Position numbers and translations under genes: made by a program
Part shown: positions 27,963 through 35,951 of the stretch, piece by piece
How positions within the stretch are numbered: position 1 is the first letter of the stretch
Layout: each line of letters begins with the position of its first letter
Notes under the pieces: generated by a model
What the model was told of the DNA's origin: nothing
The model's database searches: none
Seen by the model: the letters and a program-made list of their open reading frames with translations, nothing else
Assembly (NCBI RefSeq): GCF_006716675.1
Contig: NZ_VFPM01000001.1
Span: 1,426,001 to 1,490,000 of the forward strand
Length of the DNA: 64,000 nt
Direction: 5' to 3'
DNA from: Humibacillus xanthopallidus
GTDB taxonomy: Bacteria; Actinomycetota; Actinomycetes; Actinomycetales; Dermatophilaceae

Positions 27963-30503
27963 TCAGGGGCGCAGCTGGCCGCCGAGGTTGAGGAAGGCCG
28001 CCGCCACGTCGTCGACGTCGGCCACGGCACGCGCGAGGGCGTCGTCGCTCGGCACGCCCGAGGCGAGCAGCTCGTGGTGGCGGGCCATCGTCGCGGCTGC
28101 CACGTCGTCGGGCACGGGCGCGACAGCGGCGACGGCCGAGCGCGCCCCGAGCGAGAGCAGCGAGAGCGCGAGCCCGAGCGACTCGTGGCCGGGGCGGCCC
28201 GTCTCGAGGCCGACCTCGCACGCGGAGAGCACGACGTGGTCGGCGCACACCCCGGTGGGTTGCAGCTCGTGGGCGAAGACCGGACCGTCGTGGAGCACGA
28301 GCGAGGAGAACAGCGGGGACTCGACCTGGTGCGTGCCGTGGGCTGCCACGTGGACGATGCCCGGCCGAGCCAGAGCGGCGACGAGCTCCTGCCGGCTGGA
28401 CGGCTCGGCGATCCGCGAGCGCCTGCCCCAGGTGCGCGCCAGGGCGCGAGCCTCGGCGGACGCGCGTGGGACCGCGGGCCCCACGCTGATGTGGACTCCC
28501 ATCTCGCCCACCGGCGGCTCCGGCGCCGGGCCGGTGGTCGGGGGTCCGACGCCGAGGCCGCGCCGGGCGAAGGAGGTCAGGGAGACGGCGACGGTGAGGG
28601 GCCGGGCGCGCATCGAGGGCAGCAGCGACCACGGCAGGGCCGACACCTCGGGGCAGGTGACGAGCACGAGCCCTCGGCTCGACCGCCACGGGTGGAGCAG
28701 CCCCGCATCGAGCTCCGCGGCGCTCGACCTCAGCGACGACCACACTGCGCCGGACAGGGGCCCGAGATGGTGCGTCGCAGCCGCCCGCAGATCGACCCGG
28801 ATGCGCTGGGCGAGCTCGGTGGCCCGATCGGCCGGCATGAGGTCGCGCAGGACCGCACGGCCCCCGATGACCCCGACCCCGGCGATCCGCCCCCGGTGGC
28901 GGAAGAACCAGACGAGGTCGCGGTCGACCTCGAGCAGGTGTGCCCGCGCCTCGCGGACCCGCACCGGCACCGCCCGGGCCGTGCCGCGCCGGCTCAGCGC
29001 CCAGTCACGGTCGCGGATCAGCCGCTCGAGCTGCGAGGCGTCGGCCTCGAGATCGCGCAGCACCTCCGGATCGCTCTCGCCGCGCATGAGTCCCCGGACC
29101 GATCGCAGCTGCTCGGTGAGCGAGGCGAGCTGCTCGTCGTCGGGCCGCCCGAGGGAGGGCAGCCGGTCGGTCGCGCTGCGCCAGCGCTCCAGCGCCTCGA
29201 GCACCGCGCCGCTGCCGCGGGGCACGGCGAGGTCGAGGTCGAGCTCGGCGAGACGCACCCCGTGCACGGCCCTGGCCGTGCGCAGGTCGAGGCTGGCGCT
29301 GCCCTGCTGGCCGGCCGCGAGACGGCGGGCGGCTCTGCCGAGGATGCGGCGGGCCGGGCCGAGGTCTCCGGTCGCGACGAGGGTCCGCGCCGTGACGGCG
29401 GCCGCGTCGAGCTCGTCGGACAGCGAGGCCGACGAGACGCGCTCGAGGCTCAGCAACCTCGTGTTGGCGGCCGGCGCGTCACCGGCGAGAAGGAGCGCCT
29501 GGGCCGCGACGACCCTGGCCCCGTCGGCGAGCTCGGAGTCGCCGAGCTCGCCCGCCACCTCGACGAGCTGGTCGGCGAGCGCCGCTGCCGCCCGGGCCAC
29601 CGCGACGTCGTCGCCGCCCTCCGCGTCTCCGAGCCGGGTGCCTCGCTGCTGCCGGTCGAGGTCGACGAGCAGCGACACGAGCGTGGCCTTGGCGACCCAC
29701 GCCGTCGCACCGATCCGGCGGTAGGTCTCGATGGCCGAGGTTGCCGCGACGGCGGCCCGGTCGAGGTGCCCGGCGAGCCGCTCGGCCCTGGCGAGCTCGA
29801 GGTCGAACTCGGCCCTGATCTGGTCGTGGCCCTCGTCAGGCAGGTCTGCGAGCCCGGCGTGCAGGGCTTCCGTCGCCTCACGCACGAGACCGGCCTCGAG
29901 CAGCACCCTCGCCCGGTCGAGGCGGGCCGGTGCCCGGTAGGCATCGGCGGCGAGCAGCTCGGCGGCGGCCATGCCGGCCAGGGACCGCGGGATGTCACCG
30001 AGGAGGTAGGCGGCATACCCCTCGTTGTGACGGGCCATGAACTCCTGCTCGACCCCGCCGAGCGCCGCTGCGAGGCGAGCCGCCTCGGCGAAGGACTCGA
30101 GCGCCTGCTGCGGACGCGACAGCTCGAAGGCGAGCATGCCGCGGCTCAGGTGCACGGAGCACTGCTCGCGGGGCGTGAAGGCGTCGAGGCGCTGGACGGC
30201 TCCCTCGAGGCCGTGCCAGGCCGAGGCGAGGTCGCCGACCCGGCCGTAGATGCTGGCGCGCTGGTAGTCGAGCCGGGCCTGCAGCCCGGAGTCGCCGAGC
30301 TCCGCGATCACCACCTCGGCCTCGGCGAACCGCGCCGAGGCCGCATCGAGACCGAAGAGCATGTAGTCGGTCAGGGCCAGCGTGATCAGCGTGTTGCACC
30401 GCAGCTCGAGCCGCTCCCGCGACGGGGCCGCGCCGTCGAGCCGCTCGATCTCCTCGAGCGCCGCCGACAGCGAGCGCGCAGCCTCGAGCGGTCGGCCGGC
30501 CAT
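27963..30503 (-). CDS. TPR-CHAT protease (caspase-like)
   Basis: 846 residues from the first in-frame ATG. About 500 residues of Ala/Leu-rich TPR-like repeats precede a C-terminal CHAT domain, the caspase-related peptidase fold. The catalytic dyad is intact: His722 (VHVAAHGTHQ) and Cys762 (VVLSACEVGLE), with the usual SPLFSSLVL and GARSAVAAVAPVPD context. No signal peptide, so cytoplasmic. It is last in an operon after an S8 protease, a sigma factor and a small Ig-like protein. The coding pattern clearly extends 26 or more codons above this ATG, so the true start is uncertain. CHAT proteases elsewhere act as effectors triggered by partner proteins; that role here is inference. Confidence 0.85.
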   Translation of the reverse strand: MAGRPLEAARSLSAALEEIERLDGAAPSRERLELRCNTLITLALTDYMLFGLDAASARFAEAEVVIAELGDSGLQARLDYQRASIYGRVGDLASAWHGLEGAVQRLDAFTPREQCSVHLSRGMLAFELSRPQQALESFAEAARLAAALGGVEQEFMARHNEGYAAYLLGDIPRSLAGMAAAELLAADAYRAPARLDRARVLLEAGLVREATEALHAGLADLPDEGHDQIRAEFDLELARAERLAGHLDRAAVAATSAIETYRRIGATAWVAKATLVSLLVDLDRQQRGTRLGDAEGGDDVAVARAAAALADQLVEVAGELGDSELADGARVVAAQALLLAGDAPAANTRLLSLERVSSASLSDELDAAAVTARTLVATGDLGPARRILGRAARRLAAGQQGSASLDLRTARAVHGVRLAELDLDLAVPRGSGAVLEALERWRSATDRLPSLGRPDDEQLASLTEQLRSVRGLMRGESDPEVLRDLEADASQLERLIRDRDWALSRRGTARAVPVRVREARAHLLEVDRDLVWFFRHRGRIAGVGVIGGRAVLRDLMPADRATELAQRIRVDLRAAATHHLGPLSGAVWSSLRSSAAELDAGLLHPWRSSRGLVLVTCPEVSALPWSLLPSMRARPLTVAVSLTSFARRGLGVGPPTTGPAPEPPVGEMGVHISVGPAVPRASAEARALARTWGRRSRIAEPSSRQELVAALARPGIVHVAAHGTHQVESPLFSSLVLHDGPVFAHELQPTGVCADHVVLSACEVGLETGRPGHESLGLALSLLSLGARSAVAAVAPVPDDVAAATMARHHELLASGVPSDDALARAVADVDDVAAAFLNLGGQLRP

Positions 30504-30591
30504 GTTGTCGGCCGCCGCACGCTCGCGCAGCGTTCGCGCTCTCTCGAGCAGGTCGATGAGTCGAACCGGCCTCTCCGTCAGGGCCGGTCAT
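30504..30591 (-). other. Probable N-terminal coding extension of the CHAT gene, out of frame with its natural ATG
   Basis: In the CHAT frame this stretch reads as a good helix (VRLIDLLERARTLRERAAAD), blocked by a TGA just above and lacking ATG, GTG or TTG. An ATG at 30591, 4 nt past the upstream stop codon, is in the next frame. Removing one C from GGCCCTG (about 30580-30585) would join the two as MTGLTERPVRLIDLL. This is a one-base frameshift, an error, or an unusual CTG start at 30581. Confidence 0.5.
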
Positions 30592-30595
30592 GGGC

Positions 30596-31093
30596 CTAGA
30601 TCTGGATCGTCGGGGTGATGACCGGTCGCACGTCGTCGTCGTCGGGGTCGGTGATGACGAAATGCACCGGCCCGTGAGGTAGATCATCCATAACGAAGCG
30701 GCCGTTCGCATCTGAAATCTGCGACACGCTGCCCTCGATGGTCACCGCCTCGACCTGGGCACCGGGTGAGGTGACCCAGCCGTCGACCCGCACGCGGGCG
30801 TCCGTGTCGGCCTGCTCGCTGGGGCTGGCCGAGACCATGAGGCTGACCGAGGCCGCCGTGAAGGTGACCGAGTCGGTCGGGGTCGGCTCCACCTTGGCGT
30901 CGGTGCCACGGGTGGTCAGCAGGGCCGAGTCCATGAGCTCGGCGACCTCTGCGTGCAGCGCGTGCACCGTGATCGCGAACTTCATCCGCTCGGCGAGGTC
31001 GCTGGGCACCGGGTCGGCGTGCGCGAACAGGTCGCGCAGCTGGCCGAGGTTGGCGATGTCGCGGGCGTCGATGGCTTCCGTGTGCGATGTCAT
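30596..31093 (-). CDS. Small Ig-like (carboxypeptidase-regulatory-like) protein, candidate anti-sigma or adaptor
   Basis: A 165-residue cytoplasmic protein. Residues 15-60 are helical (LRDLFAHADPVPSDLAERMK, then HALHAEVAELMDSALL). The C-terminal half resembles a beta-sandwich of the carboxypeptidase-regulatory/transthyretin-like type (VEAVTIEGSVSQISDANGRF, DLPHGPVHFVI). I recall similar helix-plus-sandwich proteins encoded next to actinobacterial ECF sigma factors, but their function is not known to me. It begins 1 nt after the sigma-factor gene and ends 5 nt before the CHAT-associated ATG, so it is tightly coupled to both. Confidence 0.7.
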   Translation of the reverse strand: MTSHTEAIDARDIANLGQLRDLFAHADPVPSDLAERMKFAITVHALHAEVAELMDSALLTTRGTDAKVEPTPTDSVTFTAASVSLMVSASPSEQADTDARVRVDGWVTSPGAQVEAVTIEGSVSQISDANGRFVMDDLPHGPVHFVITDPDDDDVRPVITPTIQI

Positions 31094-31094
31094 G

Positions 31095-31676
31095 TCAGAC
31101 CGCCCATCCGGGGTCGGAGCCGAGGGTCGTCCTCAGCTTCTGGAGGCAGCGGCCACGGGTCGGGCCGATGCTGCCGACCGGCATCCCCAGCGACTCCGCG
31201 ATGGCGGCGTAGTCGGGGCGGTCGGCAAAGGCGATGACCCGGAGCAGCTCCTGGCATCGCGGGGTGAGAGTGGAGATGTGCTGCCACAGGACCCGCTGGC
31301 GCTCGCTGAGGATCGACTGCGACTCCGGGTCGAGCTGCTGGGTCGGGGCCTCGGGCACCTCGTCGACGCCGATCTCGCGCCGGGAGCCCCGCGACAGGCG
31401 CCAGACCTCGCGCTTGACGACGACGACGAGCCAGCCGAGCACCGCCGCAGGCTCCTTGATCGACTCGGCCCGGTCGACGAGCTGGAGGAAGGCCGTCTGG
31501 ATGGCGTCCTCGCACATCGGCGCGGCTGCGCCCTGCGACCGGGCGGCGTTCCACAGCACGGGCGTCACGAGGTCGACGAGCTCCGAGAGCCGCTCGCGGT
31601 CGCCGGCGATGTAGGCGGCGAAGGCCTTGCCGGCGCGGGTGCCGAGCCCGTCGGGCGCCGTCGGGGTCGGGGTCAC
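31095..31676 (-). CDS. ECF-type RNA polymerase sigma factor
   Basis: A 193-residue sigma-70-family factor. Region 2 spans about 20-95 (ARSQGAAAPMCEDAIQTAFL, VLGWLVVVVKREVWRLSR). Region 4 is in the C-terminal third (LSERQRVLWQHISTLTPRCQ, DYAAIAESLGMPVGSIGPTR). There is no region 1 or 3. It starts with GTG in a GTGA overlap with the end of the S8 protease gene. As part of the operon it may drive its own promoter and sense whatever the proteases sense. The long upstream open frame belongs to the antisense frame of the protease gene. Confidence 0.9.
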   Translation of the reverse strand: MTPTPTAPDGLGTRAGKAFAAYIAGDRERLSELVDLVTPVLWNAARSQGAAAPMCEDAIQTAFLQLVDRAESIKEPAAVLGWLVVVVKREVWRLSRGSRREIGVDEVPEAPTQQLDPESQSILSERQRVLWQHISTLTPRCQELLRVIAFADRPDYAAIAESLGMPVGSIGPTRGRCLQKLRTTLGSDPGWAV

Positions 31677-33259
31677 TTCGGCTCCTCCTTGATGCAGCTG
31701 CGGATCGCCTCGATGGCGCGCCCACACATGGCAGCGGCCGACACGTCGCCCAGCCGGTCCCCGGCGACGGCGATGATCTCCGAGGCGAGCTCGGCGGCGA
31801 AGACGGGAGTGGCGAAGGACGTGCCGCTCCATACCCCGAAACCGCCGGTGTAGTCGTCCGGGTCCACCGTGCAACGCACTCCGGTCGGGGACGGGACGCT
31901 CGAGGAGGGCTGGCCCATCCCGTCCGTCAACGGAAGCGTGCTGACGAGCGAGACCCCGGGGCGCACGGCGGTGATGACCTTGAGCGGGTTGGAGAAGAGC
32001 GCCACCGTCGTGCGGTCCGGGTTGCTCGCACCGACGCTCGACACCGGGGGCACCTGCGCATCCGACGGCCCGGGCAGGGCGGCGGCGAGCGAAGCGGGCA
32101 CGAAGGGCGCGTCCGTGCCGTCGTTGCCGGCGCCGGCGACCACCGTGACCCCGGCGGCGGCGAACTGGTCGAGCAGGTCGTGGACCGGACCGGAGGAGAA
32201 GGTGCTGTCCTCGGCGTAGTAGCCCATCGAGAGCGAGAGGACGTCGACGACGTCGCCCTTCGTGCCGCCCCGCTTCTGGCCGGCCACGTGACGGGCGAGC
32301 AGCGCTTCGAGCACGTCGAGCAGGTGACTCTCCTCGACGACCCCGTCGTCGTCCATGACCGGGATCGACAGGATCGTCGCCTCCGGGCAGCCCTGGCGGA
32401 TGAGGCCGGCGATGAAGGTGGCGTGGCCCTGGAGCAGGCCCACCGGTTCCACCGGGGTGGGCGTGTCGACGGGAGGGGCGGAGATGGCCGGCGTCGACGG
32501 CTCGGGCACGAGGCGGCCGTCCTCGAAGCGCAGCCGCACGATGCCGGGGCTGTCGTGGCGGAACCACGGGTGGTCGGCGATCGGGGTGTCGAGAACGGCG
32601 ACGACCGGGTTGCGCCTGACCTTGCGGGCACGCAGCGCCGGGTCGGGCAGGGCGAGGCTGACCGGCATCCGGCCGCCGCGGCCCGGCACGGCGTACTCCT
32701 GCAGCGCCGAGAGCCCGATGCCACCCCAGTAGCCACCGATCCCGCCCCAGTAACCGCCGATGCCACCCCAGTAGCCCCCGATCCCGCCCCAGTAGCCACC
32801 GATGCCACCCCAGTAGCCGTCGGCGGGACGCAGGACGTGCTCGAGGCTGAGGTCCTGCGCGAGCGTCTCGTCCGTGCGGCGCAGCTCCTGGAGGATGCTC
32901 CAGGCATCGACCGGCTCGATGGGGTCCTCCGCCACGAGCGTGATCGTCGTCCCCCAGCCCGCACCCGTGACGTCGCGGGTGCCCCCACCGGGCCGCCGGT
33001 CGACCCGGTAGCCGAGCCTCAGCCCCCTGAGCGCCTGGGCCAGCGGGTCCTCGGCATCGGGATCGCGAGGTGCGTCGCGCGGGATGTTGCGGGCGATGAG
33101 CCGGTCCGAGAGGTAGAGGGCCGGGCGCGGCGGGTCCCCGTCCAGGAGACGCTTGGCCGTGGCCGGGTCGAGGGCACGCACGGGCGGGCGGGTGGGACGT
33201 CGTGCGTCGCCCCCGGCGTTGCTCGAACCCCCGGTGGACCCGGGACCGGACTCGGACAT
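31673..33259 (-). CDS. Cytoplasmic S8 (subtilisin-like) serine protease with five GYWGGIG repeats
   Basis: 528 residues. The catalytic triad is intact: Asp224 (VVAVLDTPI), His279 (GHATFIAGLI), Ser481 (SGTSFATPVFAAE), with oxyanion Asn379 (GAGND). A 220-residue N-terminal region comes first, without any signal peptide, unusual for S8 enzymes. It ends in five exact GYWGGIG heptads (148-182) placed just before the protease domain, where a propeptide or recognition arm would sit. ATG 33259 has a strong AGGAGG 7 nt upstream; the 14-codon longer frame is less likely. It heads the operon with the sigma factor, Ig-like protein and CHAT protease. Confidence 0.92.
   Translation of the reverse strand: MSESGPGSTGGSSNAGGDARRPTRPPVRALDPATAKRLLDGDPPRPALYLSDRLIARNIPRDAPRDPDAEDPLAQALRGLRLGYRVDRRPGGGTRDVTGAGWGTTITLVAEDPIEPVDAWSILQELRRTDETLAQDLSLEHVLRPADGYWGGIGGYWGGIGGYWGGIGGYWGGIGGYWGGIGLSALQEYAVPGRGGRMPVSLALPDPALRARKVRRNPVVAVLDTPIADHPWFRHDSPGIVRLRFEDGRLVPEPSTPAISAPPVDTPTPVEPVGLLQGHATFIAGLIRQGCPEATILSIPVMDDDGVVEESHLLDVLEALLARHVAGQKRGGTKGDVVDVLSLSMGYYAEDSTFSSGPVHDLLDQFAAAGVTVVAGAGNDGTDAPFVPASLAAALPGPSDAQVPPVSSVGASNPDRTTVALFSNPLKVITAVRPGVSLVSTLPLTDGMGQPSSSVPSPTGVRCTVDPDDYTGGFGVWSGTSFATPVFAAELASEIIAVAGDRLGDVSAAAMCGRAIEAIRSCIKEEPK
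32714..32818 (-). repeat. 21-bp tandem repeat encoding GYWGGIG x5
   Basis: Five 21-bp units, each coding GYWGGIG, differ only at synonymous third positions. Protein sequence is therefore kept exactly while DNA varies, which indicates selection on the heptad itself. Confidence 0.95.
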
Positions 33260-33595
33260 CAAGAACCTCCTGCAGGCGACGGCGACGTGTCGCAATGACA
33301 CTTACACCCAGACAGAGTTCGCGTACTCACTTTTGATACGGAGCCCATAGAGAACTTTTCGGACCAAGACGTATCAGACCGGCCGCGGCCGGCTCTGAGG
33401 GTCACAGGGGGCGTTGGTCACCGGACGACAAGGGGCACTGCGGAGGGGCAGTGAGTCCGGTGACCAGACGGCTCGGGCGCGCACTCGCCCGGCCCAGGGG
33501 GCGTCGGCAGGCAGCAGCCGACGCCCCCTCTCACCTGCCTCCTGCGCGATGGCCTTCGGTCACAATGGTCGGCAACCGATGACAGGGGAGCTCCG
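33260..33595. promoter_or_regulatory. Palindrome-rich divergent spacer upstream of the S8/CHAT operon
   Basis: This 336-bp region holds an AT-richer patch (33300-33370) likely to contain the protease-operon promoter, then the palindrome CCGGCCGCGGCCGG (33379-33392). A nested hairpin follows at 33416-33465 (outer 11-bp arms GGTCACCGGAC/GTCCGGTGACC, inner CACTGC/GCAGTG). A further hairpin with 12-bp arms GGGGGCGTCGGC/GCCGACGCCCCC is at 33497-33528. It contains no gene. Hairpins between divergent genes are unexpected; they could be attenuators, a small RNA, or regulator sites. Confidence 0.6.
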
Positions 33596-34306
33596 ATGGC
33601 GCGCAGGACGACACCCGCCTCCACCCGCCGGCACGCTGCGGCCGGCTCCGGGCTCGCTGTCGTCATGCTGCTCGGGACGCTGACCGCGTGCGGCACCTCG
33701 CCCGCACCGCCCTCGTCTGCGTCAGCGGTCACGGCGACGGCCGATGCCGTCGGCCCGGACGCCTCCGTCACGACGGCCACCCGCTCCGTCACGTCCGCCG
33801 GCCAGGCCTCCACGGAGCCTGCCCACGCGGACGTCCAGGGCGAGTGCGAGCGGACGCTCACGGCATACCCCGTGCTCGAGCCGGGCGCAAAGGGCCCCGC
33901 CGTGCGCGCGCTCCAGTGCTTCCTCGACGACGCCGACTACGGGCCGGTGATCGTCGACGGCGTCTACGGCAGGCAGACCCGGGCGGCGGTCGCGCGCGTC
34001 GAGTCGGGCTTCGAGGGAGCGCCGCCGCACCCGGGCCGGATCGACCGCGGCATGTGGGTGCTGCTCATCAGCCGCGCGCTCGGCACCGCGACGCTGCGCG
34101 AGGGGGCCACGGGGCCCGAGGTCACGACGCTGCAGCGGGCCCTGCGCGCGGCGGGCGGCACGCTCGAGGTCGACGGCGTCTTCGGCCCGCAGACCAGGAG
34201 GGCCGTCACGCAGTTCCAGAAGGCGAACTCGATCACCGCCGACGGCGTCGTCGGCGAGGAGACCTACTTCTTCCTCAAGAGCGGCGGCGTCACCACCCGC
34301 GGCTGA
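33596..34306 (+). CDS. Lipoprotein with two peptidoglycan-binding (PG_binding_1) domains
   Basis: A 236-residue cell-wall protein. The signal sequence ends LTAC (Cys32), followed by a Ser/Thr/Ala-rich linker (to about 80). Two PG_binding_1 modules follow: VLEPGAKGPAVRALQCFLDD with VDGVYGRQTRAAVARVE, and LREGATGPEVTTLQRALRAA with VDGVFGPQTRRAVTQFQKAN. No catalytic domain is present, so it probably tethers or marks the wall. ATG 33596 has GGGGAG upstream. It is divergent from the S8/CHAT operon. Confidence 0.88.
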   Translation: MARRTTPASTRRHAAAGSGLAVVMLLGTLTACGTSPAPPSSASAVTATADAVGPDASVTTATRSVTSAGQASTEPAHADVQGECERTLTAYPVLEPGAKGPAVRALQCFLDDADYGPVIVDGVYGRQTRAAVARVESGFEGAPPHPGRIDRGMWVLLISRALGTATLREGATGPEVTTLQRALRAAGGTLEVDGVFGPQTRRAVTQFQKANSITADGVVGEETYFFLKSGGVTTRG

Positions 34307-34363
34307 CGCCGCACCCCCCACCGGCGGTATGCCGTCCGGCCGGGTCGCGCGCCCGAGGTGGCC

Positions 34364-35311
34364 TCAGGCGCGCAGCTCGTCGAGCCAGGCGCGGGCATCG
34401 TCGAAGTCGGCGTCGGTCGTGCCGGGGCGGGCGCCGGGCCGGCCGCCGTCGGCGCGGGGGTAGGAGCCGAGGAAGCGCACCTCGGCGCACACCCGCCGCA
34501 GGCCCATGAGGGTCTCGCCGACGCGGGCGTCCTGGACGTGACCCTCGAAGTCGATGGAGAAGCAGTAGGAGCCCATCGCCGAGCCGGTCGGCCGTGACTC
34601 GAGGCGCGTCATGTTCACCCCGCGCACCGCGAACTGCTCGAGCAGCTCGAGCAGGCCGCCGGCGTGGTCCTCCTTCTGGAAGAGCACGACGGTCGTCTTG
34701 TCGGCGCCGGTCGGCGCCGGCAGCGTGCCCGGCCGGGCGACGAGGACGAAGCGGGTGACCGCTGCCTTGTTGTCGCCGATGTCGTCGGCGAGCACCTCGA
34801 GACCCTCGTCGCGCGCCGCGACCGGAGCGCAGACGCCGGCATCGAACATGACGTCGCCGGGAGCGCCGAGGGCCGCCGCGCTCGCGGCGGTCGACAGGGT
34901 CGGCACGTAGACGGCGTCCGGCAGGTGCTCTGCCATCCAGCCCCGCACCTGGGCCCAGGCGTGCGAGTGGGTGCCGACGGTGCGCACCTCGCCGAGCGGC
35001 ATACCGGGTCGGGCGCACAGCACGAAGGTGATCGGCACGAGCACCTCGCCGATGACGACGAGCGGGTCGCCGGTGGCGAGCGCGTCGAGCGTCGCGGACA
35101 CCCCGCCCTCGACGGAGTTCTCGATGGGCACCATCGCGGCGTCGACCTCGCCCGCGCGCAGGGCGGCGAGGGCGACGTCGACCGAGCCGAAGGGCACCTG
35201 CTCGCGGCCGGCGGCAGCGTCCCAGGCGTCGAGCGCCATCTGGGTGAAGGTGCCGCGAGGGCCGAGGTAGCCGAAGCGGTGCAGCTCGTCTGGGGTGCGG
35301 GGCGGCGTCAC
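34364..35311 (-). CDS. pheA: Prephenate dehydratase
   Basis: Converts prephenate to phenylpyruvate in phenylalanine synthesis. The 315-residue protein has the PDT domain (FGYLGPRGTFTQMALDAWD; MVPIENSVEGGVSATLDAL; DNKAAVTRFVLVAR with the catalytic TRF) and a C-terminal ACT domain (GVNMTRLESRPTG) for phenylalanine feedback control. It starts with GTG in a GTGA overlap with the DUF4446 gene. The C-terminal 25 residues are a Gly/Arg-rich extension. Confidence 0.95.
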   Translation of the reverse strand: MTPPRTPDELHRFGYLGPRGTFTQMALDAWDAAAGREQVPFGSVDVALAALRAGEVDAAMVPIENSVEGGVSATLDALATGDPLVVIGEVLVPITFVLCARPGMPLGEVRTVGTHSHAWAQVRGWMAEHLPDAVYVPTLSTAASAAALGAPGDVMFDAGVCAPVAARDEGLEVLADDIGDNKAAVTRFVLVARPGTLPAPTGADKTTVVLFQKEDHAGGLLELLEQFAVRGVNMTRLESRPTGSAMGSYCFSIDFEGHVQDARVGETLMGLRRVCAEVRFLGSYPRADGGRPGARPGTTDADFDDARAWLDELRA

Positions 35312-35844
35312 GACGCGTCCTTCGTGCGATCGGGATGGGGCAGGGCGGTGGGAGCCGAGGTGCGCGTCTCGCCCTGGGTGGCCGAGGCGAGCGCCTGCTG
35401 CTCCTCGGGCGTCAGGGTGATGCTGGAGCGGCCGCCCACGACCCCCTTGGCGTAGGTGCGCGACTCACCGCGCGCATGGATCGAGCTGATGACGATGCCG
35501 TCGCCGACGTCGTCGACGATCGCGGCCGAGAAGGAGAGCCGGCCGCCCATGTCGCCGAAGGCGTCGTAGCGCACGACCGCGACGTTGCGCAGGCTCTGGC
35601 GCACGTCGTCCTCCGCGGTGGCCACGTGCTCGCGCAACCGGGCGACCTCGCTCGCGAGCCCTTCGATGCGGCGGTTCTGGTTGGCCGCGACCCGGGCGAT
35701 GTCCGTCGAGCCGTCACCGCCGAGGGTCGTGAAGTCGCGCCGGACGCCGCGCAGGCGCAGCAGCGCGACGACGGCCGTGACGAGCGCGAGCACCGCGACG
35801 ACGGCAGCCGCGAGGGCCACGGTCGTCAGCGTCGAGTCGTCCAC
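35308..35844 (-). CDS. DUF4446 family membrane-anchored protein
   Basis: About 178 residues. One N-terminal membrane helix (LTTVALAAAVVAVLALVTAV) leads to a helical region (ARVAANQNRRIEGLASEVAR) and the family core RNVAVVRYDAFGDMGGRLSF, then GIVISSIHARGESRTYAKGV. The role is unknown; in actinobacteria it commonly sits with pheA and serS, as here with pheA. The frame runs up to a GTG at 35892; I prefer GTG 35844 because a TACCCT box (35853-35858, minus strand) lies just in front of it. Confidence 0.8.
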   Translation of the reverse strand: MDDSTLTTVALAAAVVAVLALVTAVVALLRLRGVRRDFTTLGGDGSTDIARVAANQNRRIEGLASEVARLREHVATAEDDVRQSLRNVAVVRYDAFGDMGGRLSFSAAIVDDVGDGIVISSIHARGESRTYAKGVVGGRSSITLTPEEQQALASATQGETRTSAPTALPHPDRTKDAS

Positions 35845-35939
35845 GATCGGCAAGGGTAGCCCCGGGTGCGTGAGTGGCCTCTGGGATTCCACCCCCTGAC
35901 CGGGGTGGTCGCTCGGGCCCCCTCCACACGCCCGCTTTG

Positions 35940-35945
35940 TAGGGT
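35940..35945 (+). promoter_or_regulatory. -10-like box TAGGGT for the phosphatase-like membrane protein gene
   Basis: TAGGGT, then 6 nt, then the GTG start at 35952, with no ribosome-binding site. Confidence 0.5.
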
Positions 35946-35951
35946 GTCCCC

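Noticed and set aside
30548..30585. tRNA-like GGTTCGACTC sequence near the CHAT gene start
   Set aside because: Only a T-arm-like string; no acceptor or anticodon stem can be drawn around it.
32714..32818. CRISPR-like regular repeat
   Set aside because: The 21-bp units are contiguous, in frame and coding; there are no spacers.
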